Program-made: the position numbers and the translations under genes
The notes under the pieces: generated by a model
Database searches by the model: none
The model's input: the letters and a program-made list of their open reading frames with translations, nothing else
Told to the model about the DNA's origin: nothing
NCBI GenBank assembly: GCA_003054695.1
Contig: QAZA01000039.1
Location: forward strand, 248,001-312,000
Reading direction: 5' to 3'
Source of the DNA: Verrucomicrobia bacterium LW23
Lineage (GTDB): Bacteria; Verrucomicrobiota; Verrucomicrobiia; Methylacidiphilales; UBA1321
Length of the DNA: 64,000 bases
In this document: positions 16,815-25,480 of the stretch, piece after piece
Numbering within the stretch: the stretch's first letter is position 1
Layout of the letters: the number at the start of each line of letters is the position of its first letter

Positions 16815-19103
16815 ATGAAGAAACTGAAGTCGCTTGTTCCCTCCCTGGTGGCCGCCGTATTGCTGGCGGTGCCGGGCCTGATCTCCTGCCCAGCCCAGGA
16901 TACCACCACTGCGGACGCCGCACCCAAGGTCGCGGAGTACCTGCCCGATTCCACCATCCTGTTCCTGCACCTGTCGGACGTGTCGGCAACAGCGAAGGCT
17001 TACGAGGGATCCAACCTCAAGAAGATCATCGACGCGCCCGAAACGGCGGCCCTGTGGGACGCCTCGTGGGCGGCTCTCAAGCGCGCTGCCGGCGAGAAGG
17101 CAGGCGGCGAAGCCAGCTTTAATAAAGGCCTGGCGGAGTTTCTGGACATCACCAAGCCCCTGCTGCCCGTGCTGGACGGCGAGGCGTTTATCTCCTGGAG
17201 CGGCATTAACATGGGCCCCACCAAGACGGTTCTCCCCGTCTCCGGCTTCCTGATCGCCGGCGTTAAGCCCAAGGATATTGCCAGCTATGACAAGTACGTG
17301 GAGGAAGTGAAGGGCAAGCTCAAGGCCAAGGGCATGGATCTCACGGCCTTTAGCGGCACCGGCACAGCTGAGGGCGTCGCCTACGACTTCCTGACCGGTC
17401 CCCGCTATGGCAAGGATAACAAAGAGGCCCGCGTCATCTTTGCCAAGTACAACGGCTGGGTGCTTATCGCCGTGGGCGAGAGCGCGCTTACCGACTTTGT
17501 GCAGCGCGCCAGCGGCAAAAAAGCCGGTGGTAACCTGGCTGGCGATCCCCTGGCCAAAAAGGCCTGGACCAAGCTGCATGCCAATGCGGACACGCACATC
17601 CTCTTTAACGTGCCGCCGCTGATGAAGACTCTGGCGCAGATTCCCGCGCCGGAGATCAAGTCCGCCCTCAACAACCCCGGCCTTAAGATGATGGGCGCCG
17701 TGGGCGCCAGCGCCAAGTTCGTCGGCCCGCTGATTGAAGATCGCTACGCTGCCGTAACGCTGCCGTACGAGAAGTTTGACGTGGCCAAGATCGCCAAGCC
17801 CTGCCCCTTCAGCACCCTCAAGTATACCTCCCCCGCCACGCTCATCTACGCGGCGCAGACGTTTAACCTGCCCGCCATTGTGGAGATGTATAACACGATG
17901 GAGTTTGAAGAGAACGGCCAGACGATCAAGATCAGCGACTACATCACCCAGGCGCGCGACGCGCTGAAGCAGATGAACCTCGATTTCGACGCCATCCTTG
18001 CCGCCTTTGGCGAGGAAAACGCCTTTCTGCTGGACTGGGACGGCAAGGGCCTGCCCGAGCTCGGCATTTTCTTCCCGCTGAGCAAGCCCGAGAACCTCGT
18101 GCCGCTCTACACCCTGGCGCTGGCCCAGCTGGGCGACAAGCCCAAGGAGATTGAGAAGGTGACCATTACGGTGGACGAAATCGGCGGCAACAAGGTCGCT
18201 TACATCTCCTACCAGGAGGCCCAGATGATTCCCCCCACCGTCGTTACCCTGGGCGGCCCCGTCCTCGGCATCTTTAGCAGCAAGGAGGCCGCCGAGCGTT
18301 ATCTGACAAAGCCCGCCGCAGCCACCAGCGTGGCCGATCAACCCGCTCTTAAGCAGGTACTGCCCGGCGGCATTACCGGCAAGGGCTACACCGGCGCCAC
18401 CTACGTCAACACCCCGGCCATCATCAACCAATCCGCCCCCATGCTGCGCAGTGCCTACGGGAGCTTTGCGGCCCCCATGCTGGAGAATGATGCGCCGGAG
18501 TTTGCCAAGCTGACCCTGCCGGAGACCCTGACGGTGCCGGACCTCATTACCGCCTGGGCCATGACGCAGACGTTTGAAGGCGACACTGCCGTCACCTTCT
18601 CCACCTCGGGCATCGGCAACCAGCTTATCCCCGTCTACGGCCTGGCCGTAGGCATTGGCGTTGGCGTGCAGCAGTTTATGAACGCGATGTCGCCCCCCGC
18701 GGCCACGTCGTTTGAGCCCAAGGACGAAAAGAGCGCCGACGCCATCAAGGAAGAACTCGACACCCTGCGCACCGCCGTAGAGAGCTACGAAGAGAAAGCC
18801 AGCCCCAAAAAGGGCGCCGCCATCAAGTGGGATGACCTGACCCCCTACCTGATCCCCGGCAGCCGCCTCGCCTCCTCCGGCGGCAAGGACGCCCTGGGCA
18901 ACGCATTCGTCCTCGGCACCATCGGCGGCACAGTCGACGTCTCCAAGGCCACCAAAAGCAAGTTCCCCGATAAGGACGCCGCCTTCTGGGCCGACGAAGA
19001 TGACGACGACGGCAACGGCGCGGACGAAGTCCCGAGCATGGAAAAAGACATCAAGCCGAAAGCCCCCGCCAAAGGCAAGGGCGGCATGAAGCTGGAAGAC
19101 TAA
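16815..19103 (+). CDS. large exported protein, DUF3352-like N-terminus
   Basis: This 762-aa protein begins with a clear signal peptide (MKKLKSLVPSLVAAVLLAVP, cleavage near ISCPAQ; the Cys could also be a lipobox). The segment VAEYLPDSTILFLHLSDVSA resembles the opening of DUF3352, a family of exported proteins in Planctomycetota and Verrucomicrobiota with no known activity. The body is alpha/beta without membrane spans apart from a weakly hydrophobic Gly/Val stretch near 610, and the C-terminus is a charged Lys/Asp tail. Codon use looks strongly biased, suggesting high expression. It is a single-gene unit followed by a strong terminator. Confidence 0.85.
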   Translation: MKKLKSLVPSLVAAVLLAVPGLISCPAQDTTTADAAPKVAEYLPDSTILFLHLSDVSATAKAYEGSNLKKIIDAPETAALWDASWAALKRAAGEKAGGEASFNKGLAEFLDITKPLLPVLDGEAFISWSGINMGPTKTVLPVSGFLIAGVKPKDIASYDKYVEEVKGKLKAKGMDLTAFSGTGTAEGVAYDFLTGPRYGKDNKEARVIFAKYNGWVLIAVGESALTDFVQRASGKKAGGNLAGDPLAKKAWTKLHANADTHILFNVPPLMKTLAQIPAPEIKSALNNPGLKMMGAVGASAKFVGPLIEDRYAAVTLPYEKFDVAKIAKPCPFSTLKYTSPATLIYAAQTFNLPAIVEMYNTMEFEENGQTIKISDYITQARDALKQMNLDFDAILAAFGEENAFLLDWDGKGLPELGIFFPLSKPENLVPLYTLALAQLGDKPKEIEKVTITVDEIGGNKVAYISYQEAQMIPPTVVTLGGPVLGIFSSKEAAERYLTKPAAATSVADQPALKQVLPGGITGKGYTGATYVNTPAIINQSAPMLRSAYGSFAAPMLENDAPEFAKLTLPETLTVPDLITAWAMTQTFEGDTAVTFSTSGIGNQLIPVYGLAVGIGVGVQQFMNAMSPPAATSFEPKDEKSADAIKEELDTLRTAVESYEEKASPKKGAAIKWDDLTPYLIPGSRLASSGGKDALGNAFVLGTIGGTVDVSKATKSKFPDKDAAFWADEDDDDGNGADEVPSMEKDIKPKAPAKGKGGMKLED

Positions 19104-19163
19104 AGCCGGCGCGTTAGGCTGAGCTGGCCTGATCCGGCATAAGCCAGGACTTTCCCCTCACGA

Positions 19164-19200
19164 CAAGGGCGCCCGCCAACGCAGGCGCCCTTGTTGTTTG
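19164..19200 (+). terminator. intrinsic terminator after the exported-protein gene
   Basis: ACAAGGGCGCC and GGCGCCCTTGT form a perfect 11-bp stem around a 10-nt loop, followed by TGTTT. It lies about 60 bp after the stop of the large exported protein and is the natural end of its transcript. Confidence 0.85.
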
Positions 19201-19287
19201 CATAGTAGGAGTCGTGGCGATGTTTCCGCCGACGGCCACCAGTTGCAGTTGTCATCGGCGGTGTGCGCTGCTATAGTCTGTAGCACA

Positions 19288-19725
19288 ATGACAACATCGG
19301 CGCCACCCTCCCCCTGGCTCTCGCGCGTCAGGATTGCGGCCGCTGTCGCCCTTGTTGCCTTCTTCCTCGCGGCGCTTTCCTGTGCCAACCTGCTCGCTAT
19401 CGGCAAGGCGAAAGCGGGGCTGTCTGCCGCGATTGAATCGGGCGACATCTTTCACCATGTCTCTCCCGTCTTCGCCTTTGTGGGCGGCTCCACCCGGGCC
19501 GAGCTTTCTGCCTTTCAGGGGTGCGACTACACGATCAGGATATTGCCCTTTGACTGGGTGGGCGACGGTCGGGCGTCACATACGGCCTTTGTGAGATCGG
19601 GGGACCGCGAGCTTCGCGTTCGCCTGCTGCTGAGTGTTGCCGGCCGCTGCCACATCGTCGGTTTTACCGTGGCAAAGGCAGGCTCTCCGCAATCGAAAAC
19701 GGCCGCAAGGGCCGGCGCCCCATGA
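19288..19725 (+). CDS. small membrane-anchored protein
   Basis: This 145-aa protein has an N-terminal membrane helix (about residues 14-38, VAAVALVAFFLAALSCANLL-like) followed by a periplasmic domain of about 100 residues with alternating beta-type segments (DYTIRILPFDW, ELRVRLLLSVAG). I recognise no family. Its stop overlaps the next start by four bases (ATGA), so the two are made together. The small size, coupling and shared topology suggest a two-component membrane complex, which is inference. Confidence 0.65.
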   Translation: MTTSAPPSPWLSRVRIAAAVALVAFFLAALSCANLLAIGKAKAGLSAAIESGDIFHHVSPVFAFVGGSTRAELSAFQGCDYTIRILPFDWVGDGRASHTAFVRSGDRELRVRLLLSVAGRCHIVGFTVAKAGSPQSKTAARAGAP

Positions 19726-20228
19726 TCCTCGCCTTGTTCGATATCCGACCCCTGATCGGCCTGGCGCTGCTGCCAGTTGCGGCGGGGCTGGGTTTTCTCC
19801 TGTGGCGCGTGGCGTTTCGCTCGTCGTCGTGGCTGCTGTGCCAGATGGCGGCGTTCGCGGTCTCCCTCGCCGCGTTTCAGTTCATCTACTACGGGCCGTT
19901 TATCGACCAGGATGAAATTCAATGGGTGAAAACGACAGTGAAATGGAGACCGGACATCGGTCCCAACGCCATCGAGTTTGCTTTTCCCGAGAAGTTCGGC
20001 TTTAACAACTTGCTGTCCAACGACATCGACGTTGCCAACCACGTCCGCGAACGCAATCTGAAAGAGGTGGAACTGCGCGTGGAGCTGGGCCGCACCTTCG
20101 GTTCCATCAAGTCGATGAACACGATGTATGCTTTTGCCGACGGCATTCTGTTTGCCCCCGTCGACAGGCCTCCGGAACCTGTACCCCCGCCGCCCCCCCC
20201 TGAAGCCCGCGCAACTGAGTCCCGCTGA
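19722..20228 (+). CDS. two-helix membrane protein
   Basis: This 168-aa protein has two membrane helices (about residues 10-28 and 35-55) and then a soluble domain with FAFPEKFGFNNLLSND and KEVELRVELG. The C-terminus ends in a poly-Pro run. No family is recognised. Translation is coupled to the preceding gene through an ATGA overlap. The next gene (DUF971) begins 160 bp further on. Confidence 0.65.
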   Translation: MILALFDIRPLIGLALLPVAAGLGFLLWRVAFRSSSWLLCQMAAFAVSLAAFQFIYYGPFIDQDEIQWVKTTVKWRPDIGPNAIEFAFPEKFGFNNLLSNDIDVANHVRERNLKEVELRVELGRTFGSIKSMNTMYAFADGILFAPVDRPPEPVPPPPPPEARATESR

Positions 20229-20388
20229 GCCCTCCCCCAACGCGCTGCTTGACCATCATCCCCGGGAGGCGCATTCTAGTGGCGTGTCCCAGGCTTCCTC
20301 CCCGTCCTCGCCCTCTCCCACCCCGTTGTCCGCTGCATCCGCCACCTCCCCGGCTTCTGCAGGATCTCACCTGCCGCCGCCGGTAAAC

Positions 20389-20964
20389 ATGCAGGTGATT
20401 GGCGAGGAGTTTGCCGTGGCGTGGCCCGATGGCGGCGAGTCCTACCTGCGCCTCGAGTTCCTCCGAAAGCATTGCCCCTGTGCGGGTTGCGGCGGCGAGC
20501 CCATTGATCTGATGGGCAACTACTCCCGCCCGACCGTGCTGCACGGCCCCAAAAGTTTTCTCCTGCGTACCTGGCGCGTTGTCGGCAGCTACGCCCTGCA
20601 GCCGGTGTGGGAGGACGGCCACGACAGCGGCCTTTACACGTGGCGCTACCTCCGCAAGCTGGGCGAGAAGGCCGAGGCCGAAGCCGCGGCGCCTCCCCCC
20701 CAGGCCGGCGGCTGCTGCGGCGGGCCGGGCCAGGCGCACGATCACGAGCACGGCCACCATCATCAGCCTCCTCATCACCACGATGATGAAGAGTCTGGCG
20801 ATAATGGATCTTGCTGCGGCGGAGGCGGTTGCTCATCGCATCTTCAACAACAACATCACCTCCACACCGCGGACGAAGCGCACGAGCATGCATCGCCCGC
20901 GCCCTCTGCCACGACGCCCCGCGCCACCCCGCCGCCACTCCCCCGGCAGGAGGTCGGATCGTGA
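20389..20964 (+). CDS. DUF971 protein with Cys/His-rich C-terminal tail
   Basis: The first 100 residues form a DUF971 domain (GBBH-like N-terminal fold): FAVAWPDGGESYLRLEFLR, then CPCAGC, then LQPVWEDGHDSGLYTWRYLR. DUF971 occurs alone, fused to Mrp/ApbC Fe-S carriers, and in gamma-butyrobetaine hydroxylase, where Cys and His residues bind zinc. The remaining 90 residues are unusual: GGCCGG, a HDHEHGHHH cluster, GSCCGGGGCSS and a further His-rich stretch, fit for binding metal. The start is uncertain, because the frame is open to 20128; I chose the ATG next to the domain. The stop overlaps the GTG of the transporter gene (GTGA). Confidence 0.8.
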   Translation: MQVIGEEFAVAWPDGGESYLRLEFLRKHCPCAGCGGEPIDLMGNYSRPTVLHGPKSFLLRTWRVVGSYALQPVWEDGHDSGLYTWRYLRKLGEKAEAEAAAPPPQAGGCCGGPGQAHDHEHGHHHQPPHHHDDEESGDNGSCCGGGGCSSHLQQQHHLHTADEAHEHASPAPSATTPRATPPPLPRQEVGS

Positions 20965-22328
20965 GGAGCGACGACGCGCAGATGCCGCCCGGCGTGCCTG
21001 CCCCTGGCTCGACGCCCAGCGCGCCCACCGCACATCCCCCGCCCGGCAGCTTCCCGCCCGTGACGCGGAAGGAAATCTTTGCGTGGTGCTGCTTCGATTT
21101 CGCCAACTCCAGCTTCACCACCGTCCTCGTCTCGGTCGTTTTTGTGGCGACCTTCACCAATGTCCTTGCGCCCGCCGAGTCCGCCGACTCCCTCTGGGGC
21201 CTCGCCATTTTTATCGCGCAGCTCGTCGTCGTCGTCCTCTCGCCCTTCCTCGGCGCGTGGGCGGACATCTTTGCGGCGAAGAAAAAGCTTCTCTTCTGCA
21301 GCTACATCACCTGCGTTGTCTTTACCGCCTCGCTCTGGTTCTTCGGCCCCGGGGCGTGGCAGATGGCCATGGCCTGCTTTATCATCGCGTACATCGCCTT
21401 CTCGCTGGGTGAGAATTTTACCGCCAGCTTCCTGCCCGAGCTCGCCACCCCGGCCAACATCGGCCGCATCAGCGGCTACGGCTGGAGCTTCGGCTACCTG
21501 GGCGGCCTGGCCAGCCTGGGCCTCTGCTTCCCGCTCATCGGCGGAGGCTTTACGGCGGGCAACCTGGCCAGCCTGCAGCTCACCAATCTGGTGGTCGCCG
21601 TCTTTTTCGCCATCACCGCCATCCCCACCTTCGTCTTTTTGCACGAGCGCGCTTTGCCGCGCCCCGATCGCCCGGCGGCCGGCGCTCTGTTTGTCGGCAT
21701 ATGGGCGCAGGTCTTTGGAACGCTGCGCAAGATGGCGCTTAACAACGGCTTACGCACGGCGTTTGGCAGCTTCTTCCTCTACATGTGCGGCGTATGCGTC
21801 ATCATTACCTACTCCACGCCCTTCGCCATCAAGGCGCTGGGGATGCAGGGGAAGGAGCTGATATTGCTCTTCCTGATTATCCAGGTTACCAGCGCTATCG
21901 GTGCGTTCCTGTTTGGCTTTGTGCAGGATAAGGTTGGCTCCATCCGCACGCTGCAAATCACACTCGTCATCTGGACGCTCGTCGTCATCGCGGCCTCCAT
22001 GGTGTGCACGGGCACACAGTTCATGATTCTTGGCAACCTGGCCGGCCTCGTTATCGGTGCCACGCAGGCGGCCAGCCGCGCCTTGGTGGCCCAGCTGGCG
22101 CCGGAGAGCCAGCACGCCGAGTACTTTGGCCTGTGGGCGCTGTTTGGCAAACTGGCCGGCGGCTGCGGCCCGCTCCTGTTCGGCCTGCTTATCGGCGGGC
22201 CGGAGGACTACCCGTTTGCCCTGTGCGTCACCACCGTCTTCTTTCTCGCCGGCCTGGTGTGGCTTTCCATTGGCGCGGAGGATCTGGCCGCCCAGACAAA
22301 ACGCGTTGCCGAGACGGGCCGGGCCTGA
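20961..22328 (+). CDS. MFS transporter, UMF1/Atg22-like
   Basis: This 455-aa polytopic membrane protein has about 12 helices. The opening EIFAWCCFDFANSSFTTVLV and the later SFGYLGGLASL and NNGLRTAFGSFFLYMCG stretches are typical of the UMF1 branch of the major facilitator superfamily, related to the vacuolar effluxer Atg22. The substrate is unknown. I chose the GTG at 20961 because AGGAGG stands seven bases ahead and the start overlaps the upstream stop. A metal-binding DUF971 partner encoded directly before it makes a link to metal or amino-acid efflux possible, but this is only context. Confidence 0.85.
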   Translation: MRSDDAQMPPGVPAPGSTPSAPTAHPPPGSFPPVTRKEIFAWCCFDFANSSFTTVLVSVVFVATFTNVLAPAESADSLWGLAIFIAQLVVVVLSPFLGAWADIFAAKKKLLFCSYITCVVFTASLWFFGPGAWQMAMACFIIAYIAFSLGENFTASFLPELATPANIGRISGYGWSFGYLGGLASLGLCFPLIGGGFTAGNLASLQLTNLVVAVFFAITAIPTFVFLHERALPRPDRPAAGALFVGIWAQVFGTLRKMALNNGLRTAFGSFFLYMCGVCVIITYSTPFAIKALGMQGKELILLFLIIQVTSAIGAFLFGFVQDKVGSIRTLQITLVIWTLVVIAASMVCTGTQFMILGNLAGLVIGATQAASRALVAQLAPESQHAEYFGLWALFGKLAGGCGPLLFGLLIGGPEDYPFALCVTTVFFLAGLVWLSIGAEDLAAQTKRVAETGRA

Positions 22329-22386
22329 TATCCAAGTCGCCGGCGCCTGCCGTTCCCCGCCCCAGCGCGCTCGCCCTCCCGCCGCC

Positions 22387-23430
22387 ATGCCCGATCCCGC
22401 CCGCATCCTCATCGTCAAGCCCAGCGCCCTTGGCGACGTTGTGCAAGCGCTGCCCGTATTGACGGGGCTGAAGCGCCGCTGGCCGGCCGCCCGCATCGAC
22501 TGGGTCGTCAACGACAACCTCGCCGGAATCCTGGAGGGCCACCCGTGCCTGGACGACGTGCTGCTCTACCGCCGCAAGCGCTGGACCCGCCTGAGCGCCG
22601 CCGGGGAGATGCGCGACTTTGCCCGGCGCATTGCCGCCGCGCGCTACGATATCGTCCTTGATTTGCAAGGACTTGCGCGCAGCGGACTGATGACGTGGCT
22701 GACCGGCAGCCCCCGGCGCATCGGCCTGCGCAGCGCAAGAGAAGGCTCGCGCCTGGCCTACACGGAGATCATCGACGACACGAAGGAAGCCAACGCCTCG
22801 CGTCGCTATCTCCTTGCGCTGCAGCATCTTGGTATTGCGGATTGCCAGCCGCACGATTTCGGCCTCACCGCTACCGTCGCGCTTTCGCCCCCCGTGCAAC
22901 GCGCGCTGGATGCCGCCGCCGCTGCCGCGGCGCAGAGACAGGGCCCTTGCAGCAGCCTTATCGTCATCCACCCCTACAGCCAGTGGCGCACCAAGCTCTG
23001 GCCGTGGCGGCACGTGCAGCAGCTGGTGGATCTGGCGCCGGCGCAACCCTTTGCGATTGTGGGGGAAGGGCCGTGGTTTCCCATCCACGGCCCCCATGTG
23101 GCGGATGTGCGCGGCTGCCTCTCCCTGCGCGAGCTCATTGCCGTGCTGGCGCGGGCCGACGCCGTTCTCAGCACAGACAGCGGCCCGGCGCACCTGGCTG
23201 CGGCGCTCGGGCGGCCCACCCTTGCCCTGTTTGGCGCGACGGACTGGCGCAAGACCCGGCCGGCCGGTGCCAAAGTGGCGGTAATGACGCATGACGTTTT
23301 TTGCTCACCTTGCCTAAAACGCCATTGTCGCAACAGCGTTCCCATGGCGTGCATGGCGGGTATGGAGCCCATACATGTTTTCGGGCGCTTGCAAGAAATG
23401 ATTTCCGGCATGACTGTTTATCATTCGTAA
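22387..23430 (+). CDS. lipopolysaccharide heptosyltransferase-like glycosyltransferase (GT9)
   Basis: This 347-aa protein matches family GT9, which adds ADP-heptose to the LPS inner core on the cytoplasmic face of the inner membrane. It opens with RILIVKPSALGDVVQALPVL, has YDIVLDLQGLARSG, IHPYSQWRTKLWP near the donor site, and STDSGPAHLAAALGRPT plus LFGATDWRKTRP near the C-terminus. CSPCLKRHC is also typical. The start is the ATG before this opening. The last 40 codons are clearly less GC-rich than the rest and merge into an AT-rich intergenic region. It may be cotranscribed with the transporter 58 bp upstream. Confidence 0.9.
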   Translation: MPDPARILIVKPSALGDVVQALPVLTGLKRRWPAARIDWVVNDNLAGILEGHPCLDDVLLYRRKRWTRLSAAGEMRDFARRIAAARYDIVLDLQGLARSGLMTWLTGSPRRIGLRSAREGSRLAYTEIIDDTKEANASRRYLLALQHLGIADCQPHDFGLTATVALSPPVQRALDAAAAAAAQRQGPCSSLIVIHPYSQWRTKLWPWRHVQQLVDLAPAQPFAIVGEGPWFPIHGPHVADVRGCLSLRELIAVLARADAVLSTDSGPAHLAAALGRPTLALFGATDWRKTRPAGAKVAVMTHDVFCSPCLKRHCRNSVPMACMAGMEPIHVFGRLQEMISGMTVYHS

Positions 23431-23890
23431 TGCTGGGTGGTGGTTGGATAAGTATTTGTGCATGAGTGTGTTGTGAGTGACTGCATTGCTAAAGCAATGG
23501 CAAAGTGCAAGGCTTTGGGCGGGGCTGGAAAAAGTGTTTACATTTATGCACGCGTGGTAAAATCGAGACAGGCTGGCAAGGGAAAAGTGCACTTTTTTCG
23601 TAGTCGATGCGTTTTTCAGCCGGGTCGAAGGATGAGAAAATCTGATTTTCGAAAAATTTTTTGCAGCCCATTTGGATACAAAACAGCGTCGAAAAATCGG
23701 GGTCACATTAGAATAACTGATGTTATAAACTCTTGTGGTTTTAACACGTTACATTATTACGCAAACGGATGCTAAAAAACGTCATAAGAATCACTAAAAC
23801 GCTTCTCTACCACTTTGCCGCATTTTCGTCACTTGACTTGGCCCGCAAATCGCTTATTTCATACGGCATAACCCAAGGAGTAACACCATT
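23431..23890. other. 460-bp AT-rich regulatory region
   Basis: No gene is supported; the plus-strand frame 23458-23775 has poor composition. The DNA is markedly AT-richer than its surroundings. AAAAGTGCACTTTT at 23583-23596 is a perfect palindrome followed by T residues, and GAAAATCTGATTTTC is another small hairpin next to a T run; either could end the heptosyltransferase transcript. Promoter-like words are TTTACA (23537) with TAAAAT (23558), and TTGACT at 23833 ahead of the next gene. Confidence 0.55.
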
Positions 23891-24673
23891 ATGGTCGCTA
23901 AAAGCAATCGCAGTTGGACAAGTCAGAATGTGATCGAAGAGATCCAGGCCTGGCACAAAGCAGAAAAACCCCTTTACTCGCACTTCATGCGCCAGAACTA
24001 TCAGGAGCTTCTGGCGGCGGGTATCCGCTACTTCGGCGCCTGGCGCAATGCCGTGGAAGCCGCCGGCATTGGCTACGACGCGGTGCGCAAGTACCGTGAC
24101 TGGTCCAAGAGCCGCATCATCAGCACCGTGCGCGAGCTTCAGAATCAGGGCGTGGACCTCTCGTTCCGCTCCATGATGCTCTCCAAGTACGCCCCCATGG
24201 TGTACGCTGCTATTCGCCCCAACCACTTTGGCAGCTGGAAGGCCGCCCTGGCCGCCGCCGGCCTGGCCCCTGAGGAAATCTACCGCTACCGCAGCTGGGA
24301 CGACGACCTCATCCTGGCCGAGATCCGCCGCCTCAAGGACTCCGGCGCTGACCTGAGCTCCAAAAAGATGGACGAGACCTCCAACCCGCTGATCGCCACC
24401 GCCCGCCGCCGCTTTGGCAACTGGGGCGCCGCGATCGAGCGCGCCGGCCTGGATTATGACGCCATCCGCCGCCGCCGCCGCTGGACAAAGGACCTCATCC
24501 TCGAGGAGATCACCCGCCTGAAGGACGAAGGCGCCGACCTGCGCAGCGGCGAGATCCGCCAGCATCACCCCGCCCTCTTCGCCGCCGCCTGCAAGCCTCG
24601 CTTCTTCGGCAGCTGGGGCAAGGCGCTGTCCGCCGCCAACGCGGTGGTTGCCGAGGAAGAAGCCGCCCTCTAA
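23891..24673 (+). CDS. protein of four homing-endonuclease-associated repeats
   Basis: The 260-aa protein consists of four tandem repeats starting at Trp9, Trp71, Trp136 and Trp198, each 62-65 residues long. Each has a first helix (for example DLILAEIRRLKDSGADLSS), a middle helix, and a closing FGSW or FGNW followed by an Ala-rich helix and a basic run such as RRRRR. This is the pattern of the HNH/homing-endonuclease-associated repeat, a helix-turn-helix-like DNA-binding unit, but no nuclease domain is present. The protein is basic and probably binds DNA. A strong AAGGAG lies ten bases before the ATG and strong codon bias suggests high expression. Function is unknown. Confidence 0.8.
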   Translation: MVAKSNRSWTSQNVIEEIQAWHKAEKPLYSHFMRQNYQELLAAGIRYFGAWRNAVEAAGIGYDAVRKYRDWSKSRIISTVRELQNQGVDLSFRSMMLSKYAPMVYAAIRPNHFGSWKAALAAAGLAPEEIYRYRSWDDDLILAEIRRLKDSGADLSSKKMDETSNPLIATARRRFGNWGAAIERAGLDYDAIRRRRRWTKDLILEEITRLKDEGADLRSGEIRQHHPALFAAACKPRFFGSWGKALSAANAVVAEEEAAL

Positions 24674-25329
24674 TCCGGGCGCGCAACTTCCCCGTATCCG
24701 CACGATCACACGGAAGCGTAACTCCCAGGGACTCGTCCCGAGCCTCCCTCCCCGAAAATGGGCGGGGGCTCGGGCCGGGCAAACCGGGGGGTAACCTTCC
24801 CCTTGGTGCTGAACATCCTGGTTATACGCCTGGCTCCGTGCCCAACCAGCACGGGGCCGTGGTGGATTCTCCGGAAGTTCACGGATGGGATGACGCAGGG
24901 CGAAAGCTTTGAAAAACCCTTCCGTAACCCGCACCCGCTCAGCGTTTTGCACGAATGAAGTCCCGCCCATGAACTGCGGGATCCCCGGACCCTTTCCTGC
25001 CTCCCAGGAAGCCTGGCCGGGCTGCTGCACACCACGCATCCCGAATCCCGACGGATGCGACCGGGGGTGCGCCTGATTGAGCTCCGCGCCGCAAACCCAT
25101 GCGGCTGACGTAGAGCTAACTGCTTCGTAGACAAGGCGTTAAGCCTATCGCCGCTGTGCCGCTTACCTGCGTGCGCGCGGCCTGCCTGCTCCCGGCGCGG
25201 CGCATTGTTCCCGCCGTCGAAGGAGCGATCTCTGGGATCGGAAACCATCCGCAGGCGCTGTACGCGCGACAGCACCACCTTCGCCGCCGCTGACTGCGCC
25301 TCCCCGTCCATCAACCCCGTTGCGGGCCG
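24674..25329 (+). other. gene-free structured region, candidate noncoding RNA or long 3' UTR
   Basis: About 650 bp follow the repeat-protein gene without any protein-like frame on either strand. The plus strand holds several stems, such as CCCGAGCC/GGCTCGGG at 24737-24774 and GCCGCA/TGCGGC at 25088-25105. The stretch is followed by a clear intrinsic terminator at 25330-25380 in plus orientation, so something transcribed rightward ends there. I checked by eye for tmRNA, RNase P RNA and SRP RNA signatures and did not find them. Confidence 0.4.
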
Positions 25330-25380
25330 CAACCCCCTTGCATAACATGGGAGTGCGGCCGGCGCCGGGGTTGTTTTTTT
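25330..25380 (+). terminator. intrinsic terminator with T7 tract
   Basis: CAACCCC at 25330 pairs with GGGGTTG at 25367, with the palindrome CCGGCGCCGG inside, followed directly by seven T residues. It is oriented to stop plus-strand transcription. The nearest plus-strand gene ends 650 bp earlier, and pgsA converges from the other side. Confidence 0.75.
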
Positions 25381-25480
25381 GTGCGAGCGGGCCGCCCTCA
25401 TGGCGGGGCGAGCGTTCCGCGCAACCGCTCAGACCCGTTGCCACACGCGACGCGGGCGCAGCTGCGCGACAACAGCTCCG

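Noticed and set aside
15858-18431. Long open frame (857 codons) on the minus strand across the exported-protein gene
   Set aside because: It crosses a lipoprotein gene, an intergenic region and a strongly coding plus-strand gene with a signal peptide; composition is that of a shadow frame.
23458-23775. Plus-strand frame of 105 codons in the AT-rich gap
   Set aside because: Codon use is unlike all neighbours, the product is rich in Cys/Lys/Arg without pattern, and hairpins and promoter-like words lie within it.
24674-25380. tmRNA or RNase P RNA
   Set aside because: No tRNA-like 3' end with GTTCRA, no plausible tag reading frame, and no GAGGAAAGTCC box in the plus strand; a weak lookalike (AGGAAAGGGTCCGGGG) on the minus strand lacks the rest of the RNase P core.
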